From Holophagales bacterium (GTDB lineage Bacteria; Acidobacteriota; Thermoanaerobaculia; Multivoradales; Multivoraceae): a DNA stretch of 64,000 nucleotides. Under the pieces are notes generated by a model. It did no database searches, was not told where the DNA came from, and saw nothing but the letters and a program-made list of their open reading frames with translations. This document shows positions 1 through 9,202 of this stretch, in pieces. The stretch lies in the NCBI GenBank assembly GCA_009837885.1, contig VXSP01000043.1:1-64000 (forward strand). Reading direction: 5' to 3'. Each line of letters starts with the position of its first letter. Within the stretch, counting starts at the first letter, position 1. The position numbers were made by a program, and so were the translations under genes.

Positions 1-958
<958 letters not shown>

Positions 959-1097
959 AATTTCGAGATTGCTGCACTCGGGACTTGGGCGCTTAGGTTT
1001 CGTCGGGGCTCGTAGCCACGACGGCAGGAGAGACCCTGGAAGGATTCGATTCGGTTGAGGGCGTCACCGGGAAGGTGGCGCTTGCTCGGTTCGGCGA
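959..1097 (+). other. 23S-5S rRNA spacer
   Basis: A spacer of about 140 bases separates the 23S end from 5S rRNA. I see no tRNA cloverleaf and no ORF with a plausible start in it. It probably contains processing stems, as is usual between these two rRNAs. Confidence 0.7.
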
Positions 1098-1215
<118 letters not shown>

Positions 1216-1224
1216 ATCCTCCTT

Positions 1225-1266
1225 GGCCCTCGGTGGGTTAGTTCCCGCCGAGGGCCTTTTCTTCTT
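1225..1266 (+). terminator. rRNA operon intrinsic terminator
   Basis: A 13-bp stem GGCCCTCGGTGGG / CCCGCCGAGGGCC, with one G-T pair and a TTAGTT loop, is followed by TTTTCTTCTT. It lies ten bases after 5S rRNA and before the convergent VWA gene. This is a standard Rho-independent terminator for the rRNA operon. Confidence 0.93.
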
Positions 1267-1288
1267 CTGTGTGCCGGCAGGCGGTCGA

Positions 1289-3787
1289 CTACGGGTAGTA
1301 GCCGCTCATCGTCTTGACCTCGGTGCCGGGTCTGCGAACGTCGACCTCGATTCGACGGAAGCCACCGTCGGTGCGTGTGCTCCGGGATTGGTAGGCGAGC
1401 ATGTACTGGGAGCGAAGTTCGCGCTGGACGTTGGCGTAGATCTCGTCGAGGAGCTCCGGATCCCGGACGAAATAGCTCTGCCCGCCGGTCTGGACACTCA
1501 GACGGTCCAGGCGTCGCCTCGCGCCGGCCTCGTTGATTCCGAGGCCGATGGCGTACACGGTGACGCCGGCGCGGCGGGCGTACTCGAGAGTCTCGTCGAA
1601 GGAGAAGCGGGAGACTTCGTCTTTCCCGTCCGAGAGCAGCAGGATCGCGCGCTGGCCGGTGACGCCTGCAAGGTGGTAGAGGCTGAAGATCAGGCTGTCG
1701 TAGAGGGCAGTCTGGCCTTCAGCGGTCAGGCCGGCCAGACCGCTACCCAGTTCGCGGAGGTCGTTGGTCAACCGGACGGCGAGTCGGGGAAACCGGTTGA
1801 ATGTGATGACGGCCGCCCGGTCGCGCGGCGTGACGGCCTGCTCGAAGAACCTCAGCGCCGCCCGCCGCGTGATATCGAGTGAGCCGCGCATGGAGGCCGA
1901 GTTGTCGATCACGACGCCCACGTGGATGGGGAGATCGACGACTCGCTCGAAGCGGCTCACGCGCTGTTCCTGGCCGTCCTCGAGCACCTGGAAGTCGGCA
2001 AGCTCCAGGTCCTCCAGCGGCCGTCCGCCGCGGTCAGTGACCGAGACGAACAGTTCCACGAACTGGACCTCGACGCGCTCGATGTCGCCGGGTGAATTGA
2101 TGAAGACGAGATCCTCCGCCGTGTTGCCGTCGCGAAGATGCGCCACCGCACGCACGTACGACACGCCGACGGCCGGTGGAAGCTGAATCGGCTGGACGAA
2201 CGGCTCCTGGTAGAGCGTCGAGGCCAGGTTCTCGTTCAGGTAGAGCTCGAGCCGATCCAGCGTCGTTCCTTCCGGCACCTCAACCTCGGCTCGCGCGCGA
2301 AGGCTCGAAAGGTAGCTCCCGCCGCGCTGAGGCTCGATCAGCCGGACCGTGAAGTTGTGGTCGCCGGCGTTGATCGCCAGCTCGTCCCAGGCCAGCACTT
2401 CACCGTTCTCGCCGACGCCTTCGACCCGCAGGGTACGGGGTCGTGGAAAATCGCCGAGGTCGAGCTCGACGCTGTAGGGCGGGTGAGCCTTCCTGAGCAC
2501 CGCTGTTTCGTCGAGCAGGAACGAAACAGCCGACACTCCCTGGCCCTCGACGACCGCGTCGAAGCGGACGAGACCGGAGAGGATCTCGCCCGCGGGCTTC
2601 AGCAATCGGAGGTCGACGGACTCGGAACCCACGCTTCGGGCCGCCTCTGCCAGCAACCGTTCCCCCTCGGGCGCGGCCTCGGGCAGCGGCGCCAGGTCGG
2701 CGAGCCTGGGGACGCTGAGGTCCTGCTCGCCGCGGAAGAACCGCCCACCGTTGACGTCCTCGATCCGCAGGATCAGCCGGTAGTCGCCGGGCCGCAGGTA
2801 GCGTTGAAAGGGCAGGAGCAGGGGCCCGTCTGTCGCGCCTCGTTCACCTTCGGTGGCGGGGAAGCCGAACTTGTAGCGGAACGACTCGAACAACTCGCGT
2901 TCCCTGATGACCTCGCCGACCAGGACGAAGTCGCGCGACCTGTAGCCGGCGAACTCGCCGACGGCGATTGCCGCCGGATCGACGCGGACCCGTCCCTGGA
3001 TCACCGTCCGGCTCTGAAACCGGCCGAGAAAGTCGTAGTCGGTTTCGGCCGCGAACAGGTCCGCGCCGGGCGGCAGGTCGGTGCTGGCCGCCGCGAAGGC
3101 GGCCACCCACTCTTCGTTGCGAGGCCTCGGCTTCGCGAGCACGCGCGCCAGCTGGCTCCCGTACTCGCGTCCCAGGCTCCGCATCTGGTCGATGACGTCC
3201 TCGAGCAGGTGGCCGTTGATGCATGCCTTCGCGCCTTCGACCACTCCCCGGATGTCGCCCCGGCCCGGTGCCCAGACCCGGGCTTCTCCAAGACCTCTCG
3301 GGCGAACGAAGAGCAGCAGGAAGTTGAACCGGACACGGTCGCTCCCCTGGTACGTCCAGACCTCGGCCGGGATGCGCGTCGTGGTGCACCGGACCTGGAT
3401 GATCCGGTTCGGTTCGCCGTGGATCAGCAGCACCTGCGCGCGCGCGTCCGTCAGGCCCCCGTAGTTGCTGCGGGCATAGGCTGCTCGTTCCTCCCAGCGC
3501 TCGCGCATCTCGTTGCGCCCGGTCTTGGGTACGGGGTCGCGGACCTGCCAGAACTTCCGAATGAAGGCCTCCCGCTGGTAGTCCCGCGTGAGCCGGAAGA
3601 AGAGATCGCGTTCCTCGGCCGTCATGATGACCGAGACCTCGGCGAGCCAGTCGGCGTGGCGCTTGCTCAGGCGGTCGGCAGCCGTGGCGGGGCCCGCCAG
3701 GCTGGAGAGCGCGATCACCAGCGCCACCGCAGCAAGACCGGCCGGGCGGCTCGGAGGCCATGCTGCCGCGGATCGGCTCACGGTCAC
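1289..3787 (-). CDS. Exported GWxTD domain and VWFA-related protein
   Basis: An 832-residue exported protein. An N-terminal signal peptide (about residues 15-37, ending GPATAA) is followed by a GWxTD-like region (about 45-230) with WLAEVSVIMTAEERDLFFRL and the RDYQREAFIRKFWQVRDP motif. A middle beta-rich part follows. The C-terminal VWFA-related domain (about 575-810) resembles the domain expanded in Acidobacteria; its MIDAS motif DNSAS is at residues 628-632 and is followed by TALYDS and LSDGKDE. The start is GTG at 3787; a second in-frame GTG two codons later is also possible. It faces the rRNA operon convergently. Metal-dependent adhesion or envelope assembly is inferred from the domains. 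No substrate can be named. Confidence 0.88.
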   Translation of the reverse strand: MTVSRSAAAWPPSRPAGLAAVALVIALSSLAGPATAADRLSKRHADWLAEVSVIMTAEERDLFFRLTRDYQREAFIRKFWQVRDPVPKTGRNEMRERWEERAAYARSNYGGLTDARAQVLLIHGEPNRIIQVRCTTTRIPAEVWTYQGSDRVRFNFLLLFVRPRGLGEARVWAPGRGDIRGVVEGAKACINGHLLEDVIDQMRSLGREYGSQLARVLAKPRPRNEEWVAAFAAASTDLPPGADLFAAETDYDFLGRFQSRTVIQGRVRVDPAAIAVGEFAGYRSRDFVLVGEVIRERELFESFRYKFGFPATEGERGATDGPLLLPFQRYLRPGDYRLILRIEDVNGGRFFRGEQDLSVPRLADLAPLPEAAPEGERLLAEAARSVGSESVDLRLLKPAGEILSGLVRFDAVVEGQGVSAVSFLLDETAVLRKAHPPYSVELDLGDFPRPRTLRVEGVGENGEVLAWDELAINAGDHNFTVRLIEPQRGGSYLSSLRARAEVEVPEGTTLDRLELYLNENLASTLYQEPFVQPIQLPPAVGVSYVRAVAHLRDGNTAEDLVFINSPGDIERVEVQFVELFVSVTDRGGRPLEDLELADFQVLEDGQEQRVSRFERVVDLPIHVGVVIDNSASMRGSLDITRRAALRFFEQAVTPRDRAAVITFNRFPRLAVRLTNDLRELGSGLAGLTAEGQTALYDSLIFSLYHLAGVTGQRAILLLSDGKDEVSRFSFDETLEYARRAGVTVYAIGLGINEAGARRRLDRLSVQTGGQSYFVRDPELLDEIYANVQRELRSQYMLAYQSRSTRTDGGFRRIEVDVRRPGTEVKTMSGYYP

Positions 3788-3853
3788 GGAGCGTACCAGC
3801 CGGTATGGTGCCGAAGTTGGGAGTTGAGCCGCGCCTGGTCGGCGGCCGGTTGC

Positions 3854-3859
3854 TATACT
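3854..3859 (+). promoter_or_regulatory. Extended -10 promoter element
   Basis: TGC followed by TATACT forms an extended -10 hexamer about 86 bases before the start of the small secreted protein gene. I see no good -35 at a 16-18 base spacing, so this is a tentative promoter call. Confidence 0.4.
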
Positions 3860-3945
3860 CGCCTGCCCTATTTCACTGAACCGGCGCCGGTCGTCGGCGC
3901 CGTGTTTCCTTGTCGATTCCCAGCATCGCGGAGGGATTCCCGCCC

Positions 3946-4515
3946 ATGTCGAAGAAGCTCGTTTCCGGCCGTTCAGCGTTCCGTTTCATCCTGGTTCTGG
4001 CGATGGCCCTTTGCGTGGCGCCCATTGCCGCGCAGTTGCCGCCCGACGCGGTAGATCTCGCCAAGGTGAAGATCCCGGAGGCTCTCAAGTCGACAGACCT
4101 CTGTCCGGTCAAGTTCGTGCCGTCCGCGGCCCAGGGCGAGACCTGGTCTCATAGCGGTATCGAGTACCGGGGCAGCGAGCCCGGCGTCGCGGCGACCTTC
4201 GCCGGCGACCCCGACACGTTCGCCGCCCGGGCCGCCGAGGAGCGCTACGTGGAGAACTTCATGCTCGCCATGAGCACGATCTGGTGCCCGATCACCGACG
4301 AGGTGACGCCCGGCGGCCGGAAGCAGGTCGACGGCCTCGGCTACACCTGGGAAAGCTGCTGCTCCTTCTGCGACGAGGAGATGTCGCCTGAGAACTTCGA
4401 CGAGGCGCTCGAACGTCTTCGCGAGCGGGCCGTCGAGTCGTTCGAGTTGACGGGTGGCATCTACACCGAGGGTGCGAGCAGCCCGGTCGAAGGTGCGATC
4501 AGGGACGACATCTAG
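3946..4515 (+). CDS. Small secreted protein with two YHS-like cysteine motifs
   Basis: A 189-residue protein of unknown function. The ATG at 3946 is chosen over an upstream TTG because GGAGGG lies 9 bases before it and the product then begins with a clean signal peptide (about residues 1-26, ending APIAAQ). The mature part shows two similar segments. The first is LCPVKFVP followed by GIEYRG and a run ending FAGDPDTF. The second is WCPITDEVTP followed by GLGYTW, then CCSFCDEEM. This order (Cys-Pro, a Tyr-containing strand, Cys-x-x-Cys, an acidic helix) recalls YHS/TRASH metal-binding modules. The first copy lacks the second cysteine pair. A role in periplasmic metal binding is inference. Confidence 0.6.
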   Translation: MSKKLVSGRSAFRFILVLAMALCVAPIAAQLPPDAVDLAKVKIPEALKSTDLCPVKFVPSAAQGETWSHSGIEYRGSEPGVAATFAGDPDTFAARAAEERYVENFMLAMSTIWCPITDEVTPGGRKQVDGLGYTWESCCSFCDEEMSPENFDEALERLRERAVESFELTGGIYTEGASSPVEGAIRDDI

Positions 4516-4521
4516 GGTCCG

Positions 4522-5082
4522 TTGCCCCGGATAACGCGTGTCTACACGCGGACCGGCGATGATGGAACGACCGGTCTGGGCGTTCGCGTCCGGGTCCGCA
4601 AGGACGACGCTCGCGTCGAAGCCTACGGAGCGGTCGACGAACTGAACTCGGCGCTGGGTGTCGCCGTCGCCGCCGGACTGGCGGCGCCGGTCGCCGACAG
4701 CCTCGCTCGGGTTCAGCAGGAGCTGTTCCACCTCGGTTCGGATCTGTGCGTTCCGCCGGACGACGGCGCTCCTCCGGTGCCGCGCATCGAGCAGCGCCAC
4801 ATCGAGGCGCTGGAGAGGACGATCGACCGGTTGCAGGAAGAGCTCGAGCCGCTCGCGAACTTCGTGCTGCCGGGCGGCTCCGCCACGGCGGCCGCGCTGC
4901 ACCTTGCCAGGACCATCTGCCGCCGGGCAGAGCGGCGGCTGGTGACGCTCGCGGCCGCCGAGCCGGTCGGCGCGCCGGCCCTGACCTACGTCAATCGGCT
5001 GTCCGACGCGCTCTTCGTCATGGCTCGCTACGAGAACCTGGTTCGAGGCGAGCCGGATGTGCTGTGGGACTCCAGGGCGTAG
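4522..5082 (+). CDS. Cob(I)alamin adenosyltransferase, PduO type
   Basis: A 186-residue enzyme that transfers the adenosyl group of ATP to cob(I)alamin to make adenosylcobalamin. The N-terminal TRTGDDGTTGL motif (about residues 10-20), VEAYGAVDELNSALG (about 33-47), and the C-terminal RAERRLVTL and YVNRLSDALFVMAR helices are typical of the PduO/CobO-type trimer family, and the length fits. The start is TTG at 4522, six bases after the previous stop, with weak ribosome-binding sequence. It is read in the same direction as the F0 genes that follow. No B12-dependent enzyme is visible in this window. Confidence 0.92.
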   Translation: MPRITRVYTRTGDDGTTGLGVRVRVRKDDARVEAYGAVDELNSALGVAVAAGLAAPVADSLARVQQELFHLGSDLCVPPDDGAPPVPRIEQRHIEALERTIDRLQEELEPLANFVLPGGSATAAALHLARTICRRAERRLVTLAAAEPVGAPALTYVNRLSDALFVMARYENLVRGEPDVLWDSRA

Positions 5083-5118
5083 CGTTCTGCGGCGCAAGCC
5101 CCATAGGATGGACGCGGG

Positions 5119-5349
5119 ATGCGCCTGCCAATGCGACTTCTCGACGTGGCGGTCATCGGCCTCGTGTTCCCGGTGGCCACCGTCCTTGGCTTTCTGGCCG
5201 GCCAGACGGTCGGTGAGTGGTTCGACGCGCCGAAGACCGGGGCGATGATCGGGTTCCTGTTCGGCGTTGCCGCGGGCTTCTACAACGCCTACCAGACGAT
5301 TCGGCGCGTGAGCGCGGACGAAGAGGAAGATGGCTTCGGCGGCTCGTGA
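5119..5349 (+). CDS. atpZ: AtpZ-like F0F1 ATP synthase accessory protein
   Basis: A 76-residue two-helix membrane protein. The helices are about residues 8-30 (VAVIGLVFPVATVLGFLAG) and 42-60 (GAMIGFLFGVAAGFYNAY), with a G-x-x-x-G rich first helix and a short acidic tail. This matches the AtpZ/AtpI small-subunit family found before atpB in many ATP synthase clusters and implicated in assembly or magnesium uptake. An internal ATG at codon 5 is an alternative start. The gene overlaps the next by 20 bases, which suggests coupled translation. Confidence 0.75.
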   Translation: MRLPMRLLDVAVIGLVFPVATVLGFLAGQTVGEWFDAPKTGAMIGFLFGVAAGFYNAYQTIRRVSADEEEDGFGGS

Positions 5350-5761
5350 AGTAGCCCGTCTGCTCGGCTTCCGGGGGCCCTCCGGACAGGTCGACCGGTT
5401 GGCCGCGATGTCGAAGCGGGTCCTGCGCTGGTCGCTGCTGCTGACGGCCCTGGGAGGTGCGGCGGCGCTGGCCTGGAGCCCGGGCGCTGCAATCGCCTTG
5501 ACAGCCGCAGGGCTCGTCAGTAGTTTCAGCTTCCGCGGCCTTGAGATGCAGGTCCGCGCGTTGGAGCCGAACGTCGACGGGCGTGCTGGCGCCAGGAACA
5601 CTCTGTTCACCGTTCTCCGCTATTCGTTGTTGAGCGCTTTCATCGTTGCGGCCCTGCTTGTGGGGTCAAGGGAGTTCATCGCGCTAATCCTGGGATTCTC
5701 GGTCGTGCCTCTGGCACTGGTGGCTTCGGAACTGGCGCGTCGCGTCGGTTCGCCTCGCTAG
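5330..5761 (+). CDS. ATP synthase subunit I-like membrane protein
   Basis: A 143-residue protein with four predicted membrane segments (about residues 32-47, 50-66, 88-108, 111-132). Its position between AtpZ and subunit a, its size and its helix pattern fit the AtpI family, a poorly conserved accessory of F0 assembly. The ATG is preceded by AAGAGGAAG and overlaps the end of the previous gene. Sequence conservation in this family is low, so the assignment leans on gene order. Confidence 0.62.
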   Translation: MASAAREVARLLGFRGPSGQVDRLAAMSKRVLRWSLLLTALGGAAALAWSPGAAIALTAAGLVSSFSFRGLEMQVRALEPNVDGRAGARNTLFTVLRYSLLSAFIVAALLVGSREFIALILGFSVVPLALVASELARRVGSPR

Positions 5762-5882
5762 CCTGAGGATCAGCCCGGTTCCGACCCGTACGCCGACCGA
5801 CTCCGCGTAACCGTACACACGCCCGACTCATCCGTTCGAGCGACGGTCACCATCCCCCCACGTCCGAAGTCCCCCAACTGTC

Positions 5883-6605
5883 ATGGCTGCCGGCGAACAC
5901 TCCATCCTCTACGAGCCCGTGAACGCGGCCTGGAAGTTCGGCGTGGGTCTGGCGGGAGCCGAGGAGAGCCTGCCCCCCGAAGTGCCGGATCACGTCGTCA
6001 TGGCGCTGTTCGTCTTCGGCGTCGTGACGACACTGGGGGTGGTCGTGTCGAACGGACTGAACCGGGACGATCCGGGCAAGGTGCAACAGATCGTCGAGAT
6101 TGTCCTCGACTGGATGCGAAACCTCCTCGAGGAGACGATCGGCGAGGGCGGCTCGCGACATCTGCCCCTGATCGCCTCCTTCGCCTTCTTCATCTTCATC
6201 AGCAACCTGTCGGGGTCCATCTTCTTCCTGCAGCCCCCGACCCAGAACGTCAACGTCACGTTCGCGCTCTCCATCACGGCATGGGTGCTGTATCACCTGT
6301 TCGGCCTGCGCCGGAACGGCCTGCGCTACTTCGGGCACTTCGTCGGCCCGGTCCTCTGGCTTGCCCCGCTGTTCATCCCGATCGAGATCATCAGCCACGC
6401 AGCTCGGGTGCTTTCGCTCGGCATGCGGCTGTTCGGAAACGTCTTCGGCGAACACCTCGCCGCGGCCGCCATCTTCGGTCTGGTTCCCCTTGCGCTGCCG
6501 CTGCCGATCATGGCGCTCGGCCTCCTGGCCGCGACGCTGCAGACCTTCATCTTCATCATGTTGACCACCGTTTACATCGCCGAGGCTGAAGCGTCGGCAC
6601 ACTGA
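5883..6605 (+). CDS. atpB: F0F1 ATP synthase subunit a
   Basis: A 240-residue membrane protein forming the ion half-channels of F0. Typical helices are present, with GGSRHLPLIASFAFFIFISN (about residues 90-109), LFGLRRNGLRYFGHF, and the hallmark EIISHAARVLSLGMRLFGNVFGEH (about 167-190) carrying the essential stator arginine (LSLGMRLFGN). The length matches the family. It lies directly before atpE. Subunits b, delta, alpha, gamma, beta and epsilon are not in this window, so F0 and F1 genes are split in this genome. Confidence 0.95.
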   Translation: MAAGEHSILYEPVNAAWKFGVGLAGAEESLPPEVPDHVVMALFVFGVVTTLGVVVSNGLNRDDPGKVQQIVEIVLDWMRNLLEETIGEGGSRHLPLIASFAFFIFISNLSGSIFFLQPPTQNVNVTFALSITAWVLYHLFGLRRNGLRYFGHFVGPVLWLAPLFIPIEIISHAARVLSLGMRLFGNVFGEHLAAAAIFGLVPLALPLPIMALGLLAATLQTFIFIMLTTVYIAEAEASAH

Positions 6606-6621
6606 AAGGGACTCTCAGGAA

Positions 6622-6942
6622 ATGAAGAAGTCAAAGCTCGTCCTTCTCGTGGCCCTGCTGCTCACCCTGTTCGCCGCTCCGGCATTGGCTCAGGACGGCG
6701 CAGCAGGCGACGGCGGCGGCGCCAATCTCGGCTTGCTGGGCGCCGCCGTGGGCATCGGTATCGCCGCGGCCGGCGGCGCGATCGGTCAGGGCCGTGCGAC
6801 CGGCGAGGCCTGCGCTGGATTGGCGCGGAATCCGGGCGCCGGCGGCCGTATCCAGATCATGCTGCTGATCGGCCTGGCGTTCATGGAGTCGGTCGTCATC
6901 TACGCCCTGGTCATCGCGCTCCGCGGCGGCGGGTTCTTCTAG
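6622..6942 (+). CDS. atpE: F0F1 ATP synthase subunit c with signal peptide
   Basis: A 106-residue precursor. Residues 1-23 form a cleavable-looking signal sequence ending APALAQ, followed by a Gly/Ala spacer and the usual c-subunit hairpin. Helix 1 has the GxGxG pattern and GAIGQGRA, the loop is ARNPGAGG, and helix 2 carries the ion-binding carboxylate in GLAFMESVVIYALV. The Gln in helix 1, Glu and Ser in helix 2 and the Tyr five residues on are ligands in sodium-type rings, but the usual Thr after Ser is Val. It starts 16 bases after atpB, with AAAGGGACTCTCAGGAA upstream. Confidence 0.94.
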   Translation: MKKSKLVLLVALLLTLFAAPALAQDGAAGDGGGANLGLLGAAVGIGIAAAGGAIGQGRATGEACAGLARNPGAGGRIQIMLLIGLAFMESVVIYALVIALRGGGFF

Positions 6943-7239
6943 GAGAAACGCGCGGCGGTTTGGCGGCGCCAGGAAACTGGCGTTGCTGACGCCTCCCGGG
7001 GGGAGGCCTTCTGGCCGGCTTGCACGTCCTTCGTGGCGTGCGCCGGCCATATTGGCGCTTGCGGAGTTCCGGGTAGGCGTAGGCGCTCGGCCCTCGGTGT
7101 CGGCGTCGGGCCGGAAAACTGCGTGCTGACAGGGAGATGACGGTCTCGCCGTCGCGACTGCGGCACTTGGCACCGAATGTGCTGACTCCTTCCACACAAG
7201 GCGTCGCGGCCCATTGCCGCGACGGGGGAGGCAAACCAC
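6943..7239 (+). other. Intergenic region before the ECF sigma gene
   Basis: About 300 bases without a convincing gene. It is GC-rich and holds several short stem-loops, including GCGCCAGGAAACTGGCG near 6966, where CGCCAG pairs with CTGGCG, and CCTCCCGGGGGGAGG near 6993. Either could end the atpBE transcript, but neither is followed by a T run. A TTGGCA-like hexamer near 7168 could be a -35, with no clear -10. Confidence 0.45.
7203..7231 (+). promoter_or_regulatory. Hairpin abutting the ribosome binding site of the sigma gene
   Basis: A perfect 8-bp stem GTCGCGGC / GCCGCGAC with loop CCATT occupies 7203-7223 and is immediately followed by the strong Shine-Dalgarno sequence GGGGGAGG (7224-7231), eight bases before the ATG at 7240. 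The stem does not cover the Shine-Dalgarno itself, but it is close enough to affect ribosome loading. A regulatory role is inference. Confidence 0.5.
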
Positions 7240-7860
7240 ATGAGCGCCATAGCCGATCACAACGGCGGCTGGAACTTCGAGGCCGAGGTGCTGCCCTTCA
7301 TGGACAGTCTCTACAGCACGGCCTATCGGATGTCCCGTAATCGTCAAGACGCCGAGGATCTCCTGCAGGAGACCTACCTGCGGGCGTACAAGTACTACGA
7401 CAAGTTCCAGGAAGGGACGAACTTCAAGGCCTGGTTGTTCAAGATCCTCAAGAACACCTTCATCAACCGCTACCGGAAGCGCCAACGCCAGCCGCTCAAG
7501 AACTCCTTCGACGAGATCGAGGACGCCTTCGAGTCGAAGCTCCTCGAGTCGCCGCTCACCGCGCGCGGCGCGACTCCGGAGGAAGAGCTGATGGTGGACG
7601 CGCTCGATCAGGATGTTCAGAAGGCGCTCGAGGCGCTGCCCGAGGACTACCGGACGGCGGTCGAACTGGCCGACCTGCAGGGGCTGTCCTACCGCGAGAT
7701 CGCGGATCAGCTCGGTATTCCCCTGGGCACCGTCATGAGCCGGCTCTACCGGGGCAGGCGCAAGCTGGAGGCCGTCCTCCTGCAGTACGCCCGTGAGCAC
7801 GGCTACATCCGCTCCCGTGCGCCCAGGAAGATGAGGTCGAGGCAGCAGGACGCGGCCTGA
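7240..7860 (+). CDS. ECF-type RNA polymerase sigma factor
   Basis: A 206-residue sigma-70 family factor with region 2 (about residues 17-88: [47 protein letters not shown]) and region 4 (about 125-180: [44 protein letters not shown]). The length and lack of region 3 fit the extracytoplasmic group, near the SigW/RpoE type. The ATG has a strong GGGGGAGG site. No anti-sigma gene follows directly; the next gene is an M23 peptidase, so the regulon may concern the envelope. The basic tail [11 protein letters not shown] is short and typical. Confidence 0.93.
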   Translation: MSAIADHNGGWNFEAEVLPFMDSLYSTAYRMSRNRQDAEDLLQETYLRAYKYYDKFQEGTNFKAWLFKILKNTFINRYRKRQRQPLKNSFDEIEDAFESKLLESPLTARGATPEEELMVDALDQDVQKALEALPEDYRTAVELADLQGLSYREIADQLGIPLGTVMSRLYRGRRKLEAVLLQYAREHGYIRSRAPRKMRSRQQDAA

Positions 7861-7906
7861 CATGGCAGAATAGGACTTCCGGGCTCGCCCGGCTGGTTCC
7901 TAACTC

Positions 7907-9202
7907 GTGCGTACTGAACAACTTGGGCGTTGGTCCGCGGGTCTCCTGAGCGTCGCTCTCGCGATCTTCCTGGGCTGGCTCGCAGTCCGTCCCGCGCCTT
8001 CGCTCATCGAGGTGAGCGCCGCGGTGTCAGGTAGCGCGGTCGATGACGATCCGGCCTTCGCTCTGGATCCGGTGGCACTGGACAAGGTGCCCTTCCCGCT
8101 CGAGCATGAGATTCGGAGAGGCGACACTCTCGACGGAGTCCTGCGCCGAGCCGGTGTCCCGGAGGCGGAGCTCCGTCAGGCCAGCGCCGCGGTCAGCGAG
8201 GTGCTGGACCCCCGCAAGCTGCGCGCTCGCGACTCCTACTATTCGATGGTCCATCGCGACGAGGGACTCGTCGGCATCAGACTGCCCCGCCGGGGCCAGG
8301 GCGTCGTCGTGGCCGACCGGAATCACGGTGCCTGGACGAGTCGGTACCGTCCCTATCGACGCAGTCACATCCGGCGTCTTGTCCACGGCGAACTGCGAGG
8401 AGCCCTTGAGAGCTCGATTCGCCGCGCCGGCGGGCCCGCGAATCTGGCCGAGAGCATGGCGAGGGTGTTGCAGTGGGACCTCGACTTCAATCGAGACCTG
8501 CGGGTTGGCGACCGCTTCGAGGTCGTCTTCGACGAGCTCCTCCTGGACGGCCAGCTCCAGGGCGTGGATCAGGTCCATGCGCTCCGCTACCGGAACCGGG
8601 AGCGTTGGCTCGAGGCCTACCGTTTCCCGGACGAGGAGCCGGCAGAGGGTGGTTCGAACCGTTACTACGATGGCGACGGTCAACCGCTTCAGCGGCAGTT
8701 CCTCCGTTCGCCCCTGCCGTACTCGAGAGTCACGTCCCGGTTCTCGCTGAGTCGGTTCCACCCGGTCCTGAAGCGTCGCATGCCGCACTACGGCGTGGAC
8801 TACGGCGCTCCGGTCGGGACCCCGGTGCGGGCGACCGCGAACGGAACGGTCGTCTCGGCGGGCACGCGCGGAGGGGGCGGTCGGACGGTCCGGCTGCGCC
8901 ACGCCAACGGCTACCTGACGGCCTATCTGCATCTTTCGGGCTACGCGCAGGGCGTTCGAGCGGGAGCGCGGGTGAACCAGGGCCAGGTCATCGGGTACGT
9001 CGGCTCCAGCGGCCTTTCGACCGGACCGCATCTCGACTATCGCGTGCAGAGCAACGGCCGTTGGATCAACCCGGCGACCCTGGTAAGCGAACCTGTGCCG
9101 CCGCTGGCCGACGCCTTGCTCCCGGCTTTCTTCGAACGCCGGGACGCTTTGCGCCACGAACTCCGCGGCGGGTCCGACCGCGCCTTGCGCGCGGGTCCGT
9201 AG
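7907..9202 (+). CDS. M23 family murein endopeptidase, membrane anchored
   Basis: A 431-residue cell-wall peptidase. An N-terminal hydrophobic anchor (about residues 11-28) is followed by an OapA/LysM-like region (HEIRRGDTLDGVLRRAGVPE, about 65-84), a middle domain, and a C-terminal LytM zinc peptidase domain. The zinc-site residues are visible as HYGVD (His294, Asp298), YLHL (His342) and PHLDY (His375), so the enzyme should be active on peptide cross-links. The start is GTG at 7907. It follows the ECF sigma gene by 46 bases in the same direction and could be co-transcribed with it. Confidence 0.9.
   Translation: MRTEQLGRWSAGLLSVALAIFLGWLAVRPAPSLIEVSAAVSGSAVDDDPAFALDPVALDKVPFPLEHEIRRGDTLDGVLRRAGVPEAELRQASAAVSEVLDPRKLRARDSYYSMVHRDEGLVGIRLPRRGQGVVVADRNHGAWTSRYRPYRRSHIRRLVHGELRGALESSIRRAGGPANLAESMARVLQWDLDFNRDLRVGDRFEVVFDELLLDGQLQGVDQVHALRYRNRERWLEAYRFPDEEPAEGGSNRYYDGDGQPLQRQFLRSPLPYSRVTSRFSLSRFHPVLKRRMPHYGVDYGAPVGTPVRATANGTVVSAGTRGGGGRTVRLRHANGYLTAYLHLSGYAQGVRAGARVNQGQVIGYVGSSGLSTGPHLDYRVQSNGRWINPATLVSEPVPPLADALLPAFFERRDALRHELRGGSDRALRAGP

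Noticed and set aside
959..1097. A possible tRNA in the 23S-5S spacer.
   Set aside because: No cloverleaf or TTCRANT arm could be found.
2138..4054. A long open frame antisense to the GWxTD/VWA gene.
   Set aside because: It has no ribosome site, no recognisable domain and a composition expected of the opposite strand of a GC-rich gene. The minus-strand gene has clear domains.
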